Below the pieces are notes generated by a model. It searched no databases and was not told the origin of the DNA. It worked only from the letters and a program-made list of their open reading frames with translations. Both the position numbers and the translations under genes were made by a program. Shown one piece after another: positions 53,915 to 62,067 of a stretch of DNA of 64,000 nt. The stretch is from an uncultured Microbacterium sp. (lineage in GTDB: Bacteria; Actinomycetota; Actinomycetes; Actinomycetales; Microbacteriaceae), in NCBI GenBank assembly GCA_913774845.1, contig CAJYJO010000003.1, positions 1 through 64,000 of the forward strand. Reading direction: 5' to 3'. The stretch's first letter is position 1. Each line of letters opens with the position of its first letter.

Positions 53915-55192
53915 GTGACAGCCGACTCTCCCCGGAACGTGCTGGTGCGCTTCGCACCGATGATCTACGGCCCCACCCTGCTCTTCGCGCTGGGCGAGGG
54001 CGCCGTGATCCCCCTCATTCCCGTGATCGCCGACCGCCTGGGCGCCGACGTCGCCCTCGCGGCTCTCGTGGCCGCGGCCCTCGTCGTCGGTCAGTTGTGC
54101 GGGAACATCCCCGCGGGCTGGGCCGTCGCCCGCTTCGGCGAGCGCCTCACGATGGGCGTCGCCGGGATCATCGTGCTGGCGGGGTTGCTCGGGATCGTGT
54201 TCGCGCAGTCGCTCGCGTTCTTCACCGCGGCGGTGTTCCTGATCGGTTTCTGCGCGGCCTCGTTCGCCCTGGCCCGCCACTCGTTCATGACCACGCGCGT
54301 CCCGCTGACCTTCCGGGCGCGCGCCCTGTCGCTGCTGGGCGGCACGTTCCGCCTGGGCATGTTCGTGGGCCCGTTCATCTCGGCGGCGCTGCTGGCGGTC
54401 TTCGGGACCGAGACGGCATCCATCGTCTTCTTCGCCGTCTGCCAGGTCGCCACGATCCTGCTGGTGTTCTTCGGTCCCGATCCCGAGAAGGCCGTGCCGG
54501 TGGGGGCGCCCGCTCCGCGCCACCGCGGCGACTCGCGCGACGCGGAAGACACCGGAGAGCCCGTCACCGGGTCGATTCCCACGGTCGAGCGCGAAGGCGT
54601 CTTCCGCACGATGTGGCGGTTCCGCGGCGTGCTCGCGCGTCTCGGGCTCGCGGCGGCCTCCCTGTCGGCGGTGCGTTCCGCTCGCCAGGTGGTGCTGCCC
54701 CTGTGGGGGGTGTCGCTGGGGCTAGATGCCGGCACGATCGCCGTCGTGGTCGGCGTCTCCGGGGCGATCGACTTCGCGCTCTTCTACGCGAGCGGTCAGG
54801 TGATGGACCGGTTCGGACGCCTCTGGGCGGCCCTTCCCGCGATGGTGCTGATGGGATCCGGATTCCTCGCGCTGTCGTTCACGCACGATCTCGCGTCAGC
54901 GGCCATGTGGTACGCGATGTTCGCCGCGGTCCTGGGGGTCGGTAACGGCTTGTCGAGCGGCATCCTGCTCACCCTCGGTGCCGACATCGCCCCGCCGACC
55001 GATCCCGCGGCATTCCTGGGCTCCTGGCGCACGTTGACGGATGCCGGCGGCGCCATCGCCCCGCTCATCGTGTCGGCTCTGACGGCGGCGACGTCGTTGT
55101 CGATCGGCGTGGGCGCGATGGGCCTGATCGCCGTCCTGGGTGCGGCCGGCTTCATCCGCTGGGTCCCCCGCTACGTCCCCCGCACCCGCTGA
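53915..55192 (+). CDS. MFS transporter
   Basis: The 425-residue protein has about twelve hydrophobic helices with a charged central loop (about residues 195-230, PRHRGDSRDAEDTGE). The start GTG at 53915 is 7 nt after TATCGT; a GTG three codons earlier overlaps that box and is less likely. Substrate unknown. It is divergent from prfB, with the two promoters overlapping. Confidence 0.88.
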   Translation: MTADSPRNVLVRFAPMIYGPTLLFALGEGAVIPLIPVIADRLGADVALAALVAAALVVGQLCGNIPAGWAVARFGERLTMGVAGIIVLAGLLGIVFAQSLAFFTAAVFLIGFCAASFALARHSFMTTRVPLTFRARALSLLGGTFRLGMFVGPFISAALLAVFGTETASIVFFAVCQVATILLVFFGPDPEKAVPVGAPAPRHRGDSRDAEDTGEPVTGSIPTVEREGVFRTMWRFRGVLARLGLAAASLSAVRSARQVVLPLWGVSLGLDAGTIAVVVGVSGAIDFALFYASGQVMDRFGRLWAALPAMVLMGSGFLALSFTHDLASAAMWYAMFAAVLGVGNGLSSGILLTLGADIAPPTDPAAFLGSWRTLTDAGGAIAPLIVSALTAATSLSIGVGAMGLIAVLGAAGFIRWVPRYVPRTR

Positions 55193-55196
55193 CCCC

Positions 55197-55260
55197 GCGT
55201 GAGTCGCCAGATGTCGTCGCTCGAGGGCGCTCGTAGGCGACGAATTCTGGCGACTCACGC
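55197..55260. repeat. 64-bp palindromic intergenic repeat (GAGTCGCCAGA)
   Basis: GCGTGAGTCGCCAGATGTCG and a near-identical inverted copy (CGACGAATTCTGGCGACTCA then CGC) form a long stem with 2-3 mismatches. It lies between the convergent MFS and quinone reductase genes and may also end both transcripts. Confidence 0.8.
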
Positions 55261-55271
55261 GCGAGGACCGG

Positions 55272-56291
55272 TCAGTCGGCGACGCGGATCAGGACCTTTC
55301 CGAGCGCTCCCTGTTCGACGGCGTCGTGCGCCCCGGCCGTGTCGTCCAGGTCGAAGAAGGTCAGCGGGAGACCCTTGTCCACGCCCACGGGGAGCGCTCC
55401 GTCGGCGACCGCGGCGGCGACGTCCTCCGCAGCGGCGAGGAGCGCCCGCTCCCCCACCGTGTACAGCAGCAGGCCCTGCCAGCGCACGTTCTTCGCGAAG
55501 CTCTCGCGCACGCGCGCGGTGAACTCGGCGCCACCGTTGTCGGCGTAGTAGCCGATGGTTCCGTGGTTGGCGACGACCTCGACGTCGAGACCGGCGTTGT
55601 CGGCGATCGCGACCTCGACGATGTGCTCGACGCCGCTCGGGGCGAGCTCGCGGATGCCATCCGCCAGCGTCTCGCTCGGGTACTTCAGAACGTGGTGCGC
55701 GCCGGCCGCGCGGGCCAGCGTTTCCTTCTCGTCGCTGCTCACCGTGGCGATGACCGTGGCCCCCGCCCAGACGGCGAGCTGGATCGCGGCGTGACCGACG
55801 GCTCCGGCGCCGCCCTGCACGAGAACGGTGCGGCCGGCGAGCGCGCCGGGAGCGAGGCGGGAGGGACCGTCCTCGTGCACGGTGAGCGCGCGGTGCGCGG
55901 TCATCGCGGGAACGCCGAGGCTCGCCCCGAGCTCGAACGATGCGTCATCGGGAAGCGGCACGGCACGCGAGGCCGGGAGCACGGTGTACTCGGCGGCGGT
56001 GCCGGTCGGGCGCTGGTGGGCGGCCAGGTACACCCACACCCGCTGACCCACCGACAGCGTGTCGACGCCGTCGCCGACGGCATCCACCACTCCCGCTCCG
56101 TCCTGGTTGGGCGTGACCTCGTCGAAGGGCAGGGGCCGGCCGGTCGTCGCGCGGGCCTTCCAATCCGTGGGATTCACCCCCGAGACGGTGAGGCGCACAC
56201 GCACCTCTCCGGCTGCCGGTTCGGGCAGCGGCCGCTCCTCGAGCGAGAGGACGGAGGAGTCGCCGGGCTGGGAGTACGTGATCGCCTTCAT
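55272..56291 (-). CDS. NADPH:quinone reductase-type zinc-independent MDR protein
   Basis: The 339-residue medium-chain dehydrogenase/reductase has an N-terminal GroES-like domain (NPTDWKAR near residue 40) and a Rossmann domain with VLVQGGAGAVGHAAIQLA near residue 155. No zinc-binding Cys set is seen. It probably reduces quinones or enones with NADPH. It is a single gene; substrate unknown. Confidence 0.9.
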   Translation of the reverse strand: MKAITYSQPGDSSVLSLEERPLPEPAAGEVRVRLTVSGVNPTDWKARATTGRPLPFDEVTPNQDGAGVVDAVGDGVDTLSVGQRVWVYLAAHQRPTGTAAEYTVLPASRAVPLPDDASFELGASLGVPAMTAHRALTVHEDGPSRLAPGALAGRTVLVQGGAGAVGHAAIQLAVWAGATVIATVSSDEKETLARAAGAHHVLKYPSETLADGIRELAPSGVEHIVEVAIADNAGLDVEVVANHGTIGYYADNGGAEFTARVRESFAKNVRWQGLLLYTVGERALLAAAEDVAAAVADGALPVGVDKGLPLTFFDLDDTAGAHDAVEQGALGKVLIRVAD

Positions 56292-56397
56292 ACGGAGGAC
56301 AAGGCGCGGCGGCGGGGTGACATTCCCGACGGCGTGTCGGACGCACGTCGTCGCCGGTTGACGGAGGCTTCACATCGAACGGCCCGGCCCTCCCGTT

Positions 56398-56403
56398 TAG
56401 ACT
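56398..56403 (+). promoter_or_regulatory. -10 box of tRNA-Leu
   Basis: TAGACT lies 10 nt before the tRNA 5' end. No convincing -35 at normal spacing was found. Confidence 0.5.
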
Positions 56404-56413
56404 GTTGCCACTC

Positions 56414-56495
56414 GCGGGAGTGGTGAAATCGGCAGACACGCAGGATTTAGGTTCCTGTGCCTTCGGGCGTGGGGGTTCAAGTCCCCCCTTCCGCA
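56414..56495 (+). tRNA. tRNA-Leu (TAG)
   Basis: The 82-nt type II tRNA has acceptor arms GCGGGAG and CTTCCGC, anticodon stem CAGGA/TCCTG around TTTAGGT (anticodon TAG), a long variable arm (TGCCTTCGGGCG) and T-loop TTCAAGT. CCA is not encoded. dedA starts 49 bp later on the same strand and may be read through. Confidence 0.96.
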
Positions 56496-56543
56496 CGTCA
56501 GCCGCTGTACCCAGCACCGTTTCTCCGACCCGACGGGACCGAT

Positions 56544-57293
56544 GTGATCCACACCACTGCCGCACTGCTTCCGTGGCTCGACCCGGCGAGCATCATCACC
56601 AACTCGCAGCCGTGGGCCCTGCTGGTCGTCTGCTTCATCATCTTCGCCGAGACGGGCCTGCTGATCGGCTTCCTCCTGCCGGGCGACACCCTGCTCATCA
56701 TGGCGGGTCTGCTCTCGCACTCCACGCCCGCAGCCCCGAACGGCGTCTTCGGCCTCAACGCCTGGTGGGTCGCCCTCGCGATCGGCGTCGCGGCCTTCAT
56801 CGGCGGTGAGGTCGGGTACTTCATCGGCCACAAGGCCGGCCCCTCGATCTTCGAGCGCAAAGAATCGGGGCTCTTCAGCAAGAAGAACGTCGAGCGCACC
56901 AATGCCTTCTTCGAGCGTTTCGGTGGTCTGACCGTGATCCTCGCCCGCTTCGTGCCGGTCGTGCGCACCTTCGCCCCCATAGCCGCCGGTGTCGGCCACA
57001 TGCCGTGGAAGAAGTACTCGCTCTACAACCTCATCGGCGCGATCATCTGGGGCATCGGCCTGACGATGCTCGGCTATGCGGTCGGGTACATCCCCTTCAT
57101 CCGCGACATCGTCACCGAGTACATCGACGTGATCCTGCTGGCCGCGGTCGCCGGCACCGCCCTGTTCATCGCGATCCACTACTTCCGCGAGCGCGCGGCC
57201 GCCAGGCGCGAGGGCGCCGTCGGTCCCGCCGAGGCCGAGGCGCTGACCCTCGACCCGAAGACCCTCGAAGACGGCGACCAGCCGACCCGCTAA
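56544..57293 (+). CDS. DedA family membrane protein
   Basis: The 249-residue protein has about five to six hydrophobic segments and the DedA signs: FAETGLLIGFLLPGDTLLIM near residue 30 and FGGLTVILARFVPVVRTFAP near residue 128, with GHMPWKKY after it. DedA proteins are flippases or transporters for undecaprenyl phosphate or lipids, and proton-dependent. The GTG at 56544 is the first start past the tRNA. It overlaps the convergent ku gene by 4 bp at its 3' end. Confidence 0.92.
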   Translation: MIHTTAALLPWLDPASIITNSQPWALLVVCFIIFAETGLLIGFLLPGDTLLIMAGLLSHSTPAAPNGVFGLNAWWVALAIGVAAFIGGEVGYFIGHKAGPSIFERKESGLFSKKNVERTNAFFERFGGLTVILARFVPVVRTFAPIAAGVGHMPWKKYSLYNLIGAIIWGIGLTMLGYAVGYIPFIRDIVTEYIDVILLAAVAGTALFIAIHYFRERAAARREGAVGPAEAEALTLDPKTLEDGDQPTR

Positions 57294-58147
57294 GACGCCT
57301 TCGACGTCTTCTTCTTCGCGGGGGCCTTCTTCTTCGGGGCGTCCTCCGCCGTCTCCGCGCGCGCCGCTCGGCTACGTTCGACGCTCGCGCGGAGGGCCTC
57401 CATCAGGTCGATGACCTCGCCGCCGTCTTCGTCCTCCTGCGTCCCGAAGGTGGCGTCGGTGTCGAGCGCGTCGCCCTGCTCGAGCTTCGCGTCGATGAGG
57501 GTGCGCAGTTCGGCCTGGTACTCGTCGGTGAACTCCTCCGGGTCGAAGTCCTTCGAGAAGCTGTCGACGAGGGATGCCGACATCTCCAGCTCCTTCGCGG
57601 AGATGCGCACGCTCTCGTCGAGCGACGGGAACACCGCGTCCCGGACCTCGTCGGCCCAGAGCAGTGTCTGCAGCACGAGCACGTCGCCGCGCACACGGAG
57701 GGCGGCGAGGCGGGTCTTCTGCCGCAGCGAGAACCGGACGATCGCGGTGCGGTCGGTCTGCTCGAGCGTCTTGCGCAGCAGCACGTACGCCTTCGGTGAC
57801 GACGAATCCGGCTCGAGGTAGTACGCCTTGTCGAGCGTCAGCAGGTCGACCTGGTCGCTCGGCACGAACTCGACCACCTCGATCTCGCGGCTGCGCTCGC
57901 TGGGCAGCGACGCGAGGTCGTCCTTGGTCAGCACGACCGTCTGCTCGCCGTCGTCGTAGGCCTTGTCGATGTCGGGGTAGGGAACGACCTCGCCGTCGAT
58001 CTCGCAGATGCGCTGATACCGGATGCGGCCGCCGTCCTTGTTGTGCACCTGGTGCAGCGAGACGTCGTGGTCTTCGGTGGCCGAGTACACCTTCACGGGC
58101 ACGTTGACGAGGCCGAACGTCAGGGCGCCCTTCCAGATCGATCGCAT
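57290..58147 (-). CDS. ku: Ku protein
   Basis: The 285-residue protein is a bacterial Ku, beginning MRSIWKGALTFGLVNVPVKV. The beta-barrel core reaches to about residue 250, and a Lys/Ala-rich tail (APKKKAPAKKKTSKAS) follows, as in other Actinobacteria. It binds broken DNA ends as a homodimer and recruits LigD for non-homologous end joining. It is divergent from ligD with 283 bp between that contain hairpin repeats. Confidence 0.96.
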   Translation of the reverse strand: MRSIWKGALTFGLVNVPVKVYSATEDHDVSLHQVHNKDGGRIRYQRICEIDGEVVPYPDIDKAYDDGEQTVVLTKDDLASLPSERSREIEVVEFVPSDQVDLLTLDKAYYLEPDSSSPKAYVLLRKTLEQTDRTAIVRFSLRQKTRLAALRVRGDVLVLQTLLWADEVRDAVFPSLDESVRISAKELEMSASLVDSFSKDFDPEEFTDEYQAELRTLIDAKLEQGDALDTDATFGTQEDEDGGEVIDLMEALRASVERSRAARAETAEDAPKKKAPAKKKTSKAS

Positions 58148-58221
58148 GGGATCAGTGAACACCGAAAGAGGGCCGGATGCCGAGACCCTTGCGCCACACC
58201 CTAGACCGGCGCATCCCCCCG

Positions 58222-58373
58222 ACCCAGGTGGCTGAGCCCGTCGAAGCCGTCGGGCCCCCGACCCAGGTGGCTGAGCCTGTCGAAGCCACCGGCACCCGCA
58301 GCTGACCGGAGCCTTCGACAAGCTGAAGGCCCTCCCAACCCAGATGGCTGAGCCTGTCGAAGCCACCGGCACC
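58222..58373. repeat. CTGAGCCTGTCGAAG-family hairpins with changed stems
   Basis: Three direct copies (near 58227, 58266 and 58343) carry arms GGTGGCT and AGCCACC around the loop GAGCCTGTCGA. One inverted copy (about 58310-58331) reads with arms GGCCTT-type. The loop is the same as in the 31.4-kb and 40.5-kb copies while the arms differ and still pair. The array fills the ku-ligD gap. Confidence 0.9.
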
Positions 58374-58430
58374 CGCGCCGCACCGCAACCCCCTCGGCAT
58401 CCGGGACCTCACCCGCCCTACGCTGGGGCG

Positions 58431-60923
58431 ATGGCGGAGCAGACGGTGCGCATCGACGGCCGCCGGCTGCGCCTGTCGAACCTCGACAAGGTGCTGTACC
58501 CCGAGACGGGGACCACCAAGGGCGAGATCATCGACTACTACTCGCGTATCGCTCCGCTGCTGCTCCCCCACGTGCGCGATCGTCCCGTCACCCGCAAGCG
58601 CTGGCCCGACGGCGTCGGCACCGAGGCCGATCCCGTCGACGCGTTCTTCGCGAAGGCCCTCGAGCCCGGCGCCCCCGCGTGGGTGCGGCGATTCCCCATC
58701 GACCACTCCTCCGGGGCGAAGGACTACCCGCTGGTCGACGACCTGCCCACGCTCGTCTACCTCGCGCAGGTCGCGAGCCTCGAATTGCACGTGCCGCAGT
58801 GGCGGTTCGATGCCGCAGGGACCAGGCGGAACCCCGACCGGATCGTGCTCGACCTCGACCCGGGCCCGGGAGTGGGTCTCGCCGAGTGCGCCGAGGTCGC
58901 CCGGTGGGCGCGCGCCATCCTCACCGACATCGGCCTCGAGCCGCTGCCGGTCACCAGCGGCAGCAAGGGGATCCACCTCTACGCGCACCTCGACGGCTCG
59001 CAGTCCAGCGACGCGGTCAGCGCCGTCGCGAAGGAACTCGCCCGCGCCATCGAGGCCGACCATCCTGACCTTGTCCTCAGTCAGATGGCCAAGGCCGCCC
59101 GCCCCGGCAAGGTGTTCATCGACTGGAGCCAGAACAACGGCTCCAAGACGACCATTGCGCCGTATTCGCTCCGGGGGCGCGCGCACCCCACCGTCGCCGC
59201 GCCGCGCACCTGGGCCGAGCTCGACGATCCCGACCTGCGCCATCTGCTGTTCAGCGAGGTCCTGGAGCGCCACGACGACCCCCTCGCGCCGGTGGAGCGC
59301 GACAGCGGACCCCTGCGCTCCTACATCGCCAAGCGCACCGCCGGGAAGACACCCGAGCCCGTACCCGACGCCCCGCACGGCGACCCCGCCCCCGACGGGC
59401 TGCCGCGTTTCGTCATCCAGGAGCATCACGCGACGCGCCTGCACTGGGATCTGCGGCTCGAACACCACGGCGTGCTCGCCAGCTGGGCCGTGCCGAAGGG
59501 CGTGCCCTCGACGACCGCGAAGAACAGCCTCGCCGTACAGACCGAGGATCATCCGATGCAGTACCTGGACTTCGCCGGAGAGATTCCCCGCGGCGAGTAC
59601 GGTGCGGGGTCGATGACGGTCTGGGACACGGGCACCTACGAGCTCGAGAAGTGGCGCGACGACGAGGTGATCGCCACCCTCGAGGGGCGCCCCGACGGCC
59701 CGCTCGGACGCGTGCGCCTCGCCCTCATCCGCACGCAGGGATCGGGCGAGAAGTCGCAGTGGCTGCTGCACCGGATGAAGACGGATGCCACCGGCGCACC
59801 GCAGCACGACGGCGCCGCCGTGGTGCCGCGGGCGGACGGCGCCGCGGTGGCGCAGCAGCCGGGCGGCGCCGCAGCGCCGGCGGCCGATGGCGCGGCGACG
59901 CCCAGCGACACCGGCGCGACACCTGGGACCGCCTCCCCCGCCTCGCCGACCGCGGCGGAGTTGCGGCCCATGCTCGCCACCTCCGCGACCCCGGGGCTGG
60001 CGCGCGCCGCCGCGGAGCGCTGGGGCCGGGCGTGGGTGGAGATGAAGTGGGACGGCATCCGCGGCATCGGCCTGTGGGACGGGGAGCGACTACGCCTGCG
60101 CTCCCGCAACGGCAACGACCTCACCGCCGCCTACCCCGAGCTGACCGCCGCCGACCTCGGGCTCGGCCCCGCCCCGGCGGTCGTCGACGGTGAGATCGTC
60201 GCCCTCGACGACCAGGGCCGCCCGAGCTTCCCCCTGCTGCAGAAGCGCATGAACCTGGCGCAGCCTCGCGAGATCGAGCGGGAGACGAAGCGCACCCCGG
60301 TGCAGCTCTACCTGTTCGACGTGCTCAGTGCGGAGGGGCGAGATGTGGCATCCCTCCCCCTCCAGGAACGTCGCGAGATCCTCGAGCGACTCGCCGCGGA
60401 CGCCGGCGCCCCTGTCGTCGTCCCGCCGGTCTTCGACGACGTGGATGCCGCGGTCGCCACGAGCGGCCGGTTCGGCCTCGAAGGGGTCGTGGTGAAAGAC
60501 CCGACCTCGACCTACCGTCGTGGCGTGCGATCGGAGCAATGGCTGAAGGTGAAGCACTCCCGCACCCAGGAGGTGGTGATCGGCGGCATCCGGCCGGGCA
60601 AGGGCAACCGCTCGGGGACGATCGGTTCACTGCTCGTGGGCCTGCCCACCGCCGAGGGGCTGCAGTATGCCGGTCGGGTCGGTTCCGGGTTCGGCGAGCA
60701 GACCCTTGCGCGGCTCACCGCGTTGCTCGAGCCGCTTCGCGCCGACGCCGACCCGTTCGTCGGCGTGCCGCGCGAGGACGCCCGCGACGCCCTCTGGGTG
60801 CGCCCCGAACTCGTCGGCGAGGTCGAGTTCGCGGAGTTCACCCCGGGCGGCATCCTGCGCCAGGCACGGTGGCGCGGCCTGCGGCCCGACAAGCATCCGG
60901 GCGAGGTGGTTCGGGAGGACTGA
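58431..60923 (+). CDS. ligD: ATP-dependent DNA ligase LigD (polymerase, phosphoesterase, ligase)
   Basis: The 830-residue enzyme has all three parts in the mycobacterial order: polymerase/primase (about residues 1-295, catalytic acids in VLDLDPGPG near 140), 3'-phosphoesterase (about 325-465, HHATRLHWDLRLEHHG) and ATP-dependent ligase (about 520-830, with adenylated Lys539 in EMKWDGIRG). It fills, trims and seals broken ends held by Ku. TACGCT (58419-58424) is 6 nt before the ATG, so the message is probably leaderless. An Ala/Pro-rich linker joins the last two domains. Confidence 0.97.
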   Translation: MAEQTVRIDGRRLRLSNLDKVLYPETGTTKGEIIDYYSRIAPLLLPHVRDRPVTRKRWPDGVGTEADPVDAFFAKALEPGAPAWVRRFPIDHSSGAKDYPLVDDLPTLVYLAQVASLELHVPQWRFDAAGTRRNPDRIVLDLDPGPGVGLAECAEVARWARAILTDIGLEPLPVTSGSKGIHLYAHLDGSQSSDAVSAVAKELARAIEADHPDLVLSQMAKAARPGKVFIDWSQNNGSKTTIAPYSLRGRAHPTVAAPRTWAELDDPDLRHLLFSEVLERHDDPLAPVERDSGPLRSYIAKRTAGKTPEPVPDAPHGDPAPDGLPRFVIQEHHATRLHWDLRLEHHGVLASWAVPKGVPSTTAKNSLAVQTEDHPMQYLDFAGEIPRGEYGAGSMTVWDTGTYELEKWRDDEVIATLEGRPDGPLGRVRLALIRTQGSGEKSQWLLHRMKTDATGAPQHDGAAVVPRADGAAVAQQPGGAAAPAADGAATPSDTGATPGTASPASPTAAELRPMLATSATPGLARAAAERWGRAWVEMKWDGIRGIGLWDGERLRLRSRNGNDLTAAYPELTAADLGLGPAPAVVDGEIVALDDQGRPSFPLLQKRMNLAQPREIERETKRTPVQLYLFDVLSAEGRDVASLPLQERREILERLAADAGAPVVVPPVFDDVDAAVATSGRFGLEGVVVKDPTSTYRRGVRSEQWLKVKHSRTQEVVIGGIRPGKGNRSGTIGSLLVGLPTAEGLQYAGRVGSGFGEQTLARLTALLEPLRADADPFVGVPREDARDALWVRPELVGEVEFAEFTPGGILRQARWRGLRPDKHPGEVVRED

Positions 60924-61052
60924 CCGCTGAGCGTCTCGAGCTCCGACCAGCTTGTCAGTTGTCGCCCAGTGAGCGCGCGCACGGCGTGAGTCGTCGTTCA
61001 CGGTCCATTCGAGCCTCATCCCAGGACGGACCAGACGCTCGGTTCTTCACAC

Positions 61053-61484
61053 CTAGTACTTCAAGCCGCGGACCGCCCGAGCCATCCGACAGACCTCGAA
61101 CCCGAGCGCACCGCCGGCCGGGATTCGACGTGTCCACCAGTATTGAGGATCCGCTCGGTACTTCTCCAACAGGGGCTCGGAGTCGATCACGGCGAAACCC
61201 GGATCATCACGCGTCAGGCTACTAAACAGCTCGTCAGAAGCCTTGATGACGTAGTGCTCATGGTCGCTTTCCGTAATCTTTGTTTCCAGCGCCGCCTTTT
61301 CGAGAAAGGTGCGTGTGAATAACGCGTCGATAAAGTCGTCATAACCGAAATTGCCCACCATCTCGGCAGGGAAGTTCCTCATGTCCGCGGACATCTTCAC
61401 AACTTGCGCGGACCACAGACCGATCACAGATCCGAGTGTGACCCTCTCATCGTGCCAGTCGACAAATTGGTCGAACTTCGACAT
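61053..61484 (-). CDS. Probable immunity protein, paralogue of the next gene
   Basis: The 143-residue protein is closely related to the product at 61628-62056: both share the blocks MVGNFGYDDFIDALF / VVGDFGYDDYIGALF, SLTRDDPG, and a C-terminal GALG-E-RxAR. No known family is recognised. The ATG lies 6 nt after GGAGGTG, a strong ribosome site. It sits downstream of an RHS toxin gene, where immunity genes are found, and codon use is less GC-rich than in neighbours. It may be a spare or older immunity gene for another toxin variant. Confidence 0.8.
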   Translation of the reverse strand: MSKFDQFVDWHDERVTLGSVIGLWSAQVVKMSADMRNFPAEMVGNFGYDDFIDALFTRTFLEKAALETKITESDHEHYVIKASDELFSSLTRDDPGFAVIDSEPLLEKYRADPQYWWTRRIPAGGALGFEVCRMARAVRGLKY

Positions 61485-61627
61485 GTTCTGCACCTCCGGT
61501 TATCTGAGAACGCCGTGAATCTGAACGGACCTTTCCCGGCAGGGAGCAAGCCCCGGAGGCGCTCAAGTGAGCGAGGCGCTGGCGCGTGGGTCACGAGCGC
61601 TCGCCTGAAAATGGATTCGATCCCCAC

Positions 61628-62056
61628 TCAGTACACGAGACCAGCCCTCGCGCGAGCCACTCTCGCAACCTCGTATCCGAGAGCCCCAGTATGGGGAATG
61701 CGTCGAAGCCACCAAAAGGATTCGTCGTGCTGATGCTCAGCAAACAATGGCTCAGACTCGATGACAACACCACCCGGGTCATCACGGGTCAGGGACCGAA
61801 AGTACTCATCAGCCGTTTGAGCGAAGTGCCATTCAACGTCGAGTCGTGTCACGGACAACTCGTCCATTGCGCGACGCAGATGATTCCGAGCGAAGAGAGC
61901 ACCGATGTAATCATCGTACCCGAAGTCGCCGACGACCTCGGACTGATATTTCCGCATGTCCGCCGCCATCTCAAGAACGTAAGCGGTCCAAGACCCCATC
62001 ACGTCGGCCAGCGTTGTCGGCTGATCTCGCCAGGAAACAACCTCCCCGAACTTCAT
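61628..62056 (-). CDS. Probable immunity protein for the RHS toxin
   Basis: The 142-residue soluble protein begins MKFGEVVSWRDQPTTLADVM. It follows the RHS gene by 11 bp on the same strand, the usual place for the cognate immunity gene, with GAGGGG upstream of the ATG. It is about half identical by eye to the 61053 gene. No catalytic motif is seen, and acidic and aromatic residues are frequent, as in many immunity proteins. Cognate pairing is inferred. Confidence 0.82.
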   Translation of the reverse strand: MKFGEVVSWRDQPTTLADVMGSWTAYVLEMAADMRKYQSEVVGDFGYDDYIGALFARNHLRRAMDELSVTRLDVEWHFAQTADEYFRSLTRDDPGGVVIESEPLFAEHQHDESFWWLRRIPHTGALGYEVARVARARAGLVY

Positions 62057-62067
62057 CACTAAACCCC

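Noticed and set aside
61424-61627. Short minus-strand frame between the two immunity-like genes
   Set aside because: It overlaps the start of one immunity gene in another frame, has no ribosome site and no similarity to either paralogue.
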